From Nitrospinaceae bacterium (GTDB lineage Bacteria > Nitrospinota > Nitrospinia > Nitrospinales > VA-1): a stretch of DNA of 6,597 nucleotides. Numbering within the stretch: position 1 is the stretch's first letter; every line of letters starts with the position of its first letter. Of this stretch, positions 6,509 to 6,597 are shown in pieces. Under the pieces are notes generated by a model. That model was not told where the DNA came from. It did not search any database and saw only the letters and a list, made by a program, of their open reading frames with translations. The DNA is taken from NCBI GenBank assembly GCA_029261675.1, contig JAJDBA010000298.1, positions 1-6,597 on the forward strand, read 5' to 3'. A program made the translations under genes and the position numbers.

Positions 6509-6597
6509 TAATCTGCACCTTTGCGAGATTCTCAAGGATTTGGGTGTTAAGGGCTTGTTCTTCTGCCATCTGGCTTTGTAGTTCGGCTTGAAGACTT
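6501..6597 (-). CDS. hsdM: C-terminal end of type I methyltransferase subunit M, cut by the right edge
   Basis: From base 6596 to the stop at 6501 the minus strand reads 31 codons: SLQAELQSQMAEEQALNTQI then LENLAKVQING. This is the helical, Gln/Glu-rich tail typical of HsdM, which often ends in an 'L-x-x-E-L...I..NL..' pattern where the M subunit packs against HsdS. The catalytic part (SAM-binding and NPPF/NPPY motifs) lies outside the window, so only position and tail identify it. Its stop overlaps the hsdS start by 8 bp (ATGGGTGA), the standard order hsdM-hsdS with coupled translation. The operon promoter is presumably upstream of hsdM, beyond the window. Confidence 0.85.
   Translation of the reverse strand, partial: SLQAELQSQMAEEQALNTQILENLAKVQING
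6516..6521 (-). promoter_or_regulatory. Ribosome binding site deciding the hsdS start
   Basis: AAGGTG on the coding strand lies 7 bases before the ATG at 6508, within the final codons of hsdM. This supports the shorter hsdS start over the in-frame start at 6535. Confidence 0.65.

Noticed and set aside
6509..6535. Longer hsdS start adding nine residues.
   Set aside because: It would lie deep in hsdM, its residues are unlike HsdS, and the AAGGTG site is correctly spaced for the ATG at 6508.
1..6597. CRISPR array, tRNA gene, insertion sequence or terminal inverted repeats.
   Set aside because: No regularly spaced repeats, tRNA-like arms or transposase motifs were found by reading both strands.

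Overview
All genes in this window lie on the minus strand, so the biology reads from high to low coordinates. The content is a type I restriction-modification (RM) locus with accessory genes. The organism cannot be named from the sequence. A diderm, probably a proteobacterium, is likely: a small BamE/SmpA-like lipoprotein is present, start sites have Shine-Dalgarno sequences, and genes are packed with 1-8 bp overlaps. Base composition looks moderate to AT-rich by eye, with the least conserved genes more AT-rich than hsdR.

Layout in the direction of transcription: (1) the last 31 codons of hsdM, the methyltransferase subunit, at the right edge; (2) hsdS, the specificity subunit with two target-recognition domains; (3) a 214-aa protein with an abortive-infection (Abi_C-like) motif, inserted between hsdS and hsdR; (4) hsdR, an intact 1048-aa restriction and translocase subunit; (5) after 26 bases, a 122-aa lipoprotein with a BamE/SmpA-like body; (6) a 302-aa membrane-tethered protein whose N-terminal domain resembles the DUF4145 domain at the N terminus of EcoKI-type HsdR, here free-standing and joined to a coiled coil and a C-terminal membrane helix; (7) after a gap of 138 bases, the first 26 codons of another gene that runs off the left edge.

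How they probably work together: HsdM and HsdS form the methylase that protects host DNA, and adding HsdR gives the nuclease that translocates and cuts unmodified DNA. The Abi_C-like gene is translationally coupled to both hsdS and hsdR, so it is probably made in step with the RM complex and may be a second line of defence. The last two genes continue the same directional run without a visible terminator and may be co-transcribed, but their link to restriction is inferred. The most interesting points are the free-standing HsdR-type DUF4145 protein with its membrane anchor, an eight-G tract that could switch that anchor off by slippage, and the Abi_C-like gene embedded in the hsd operon.
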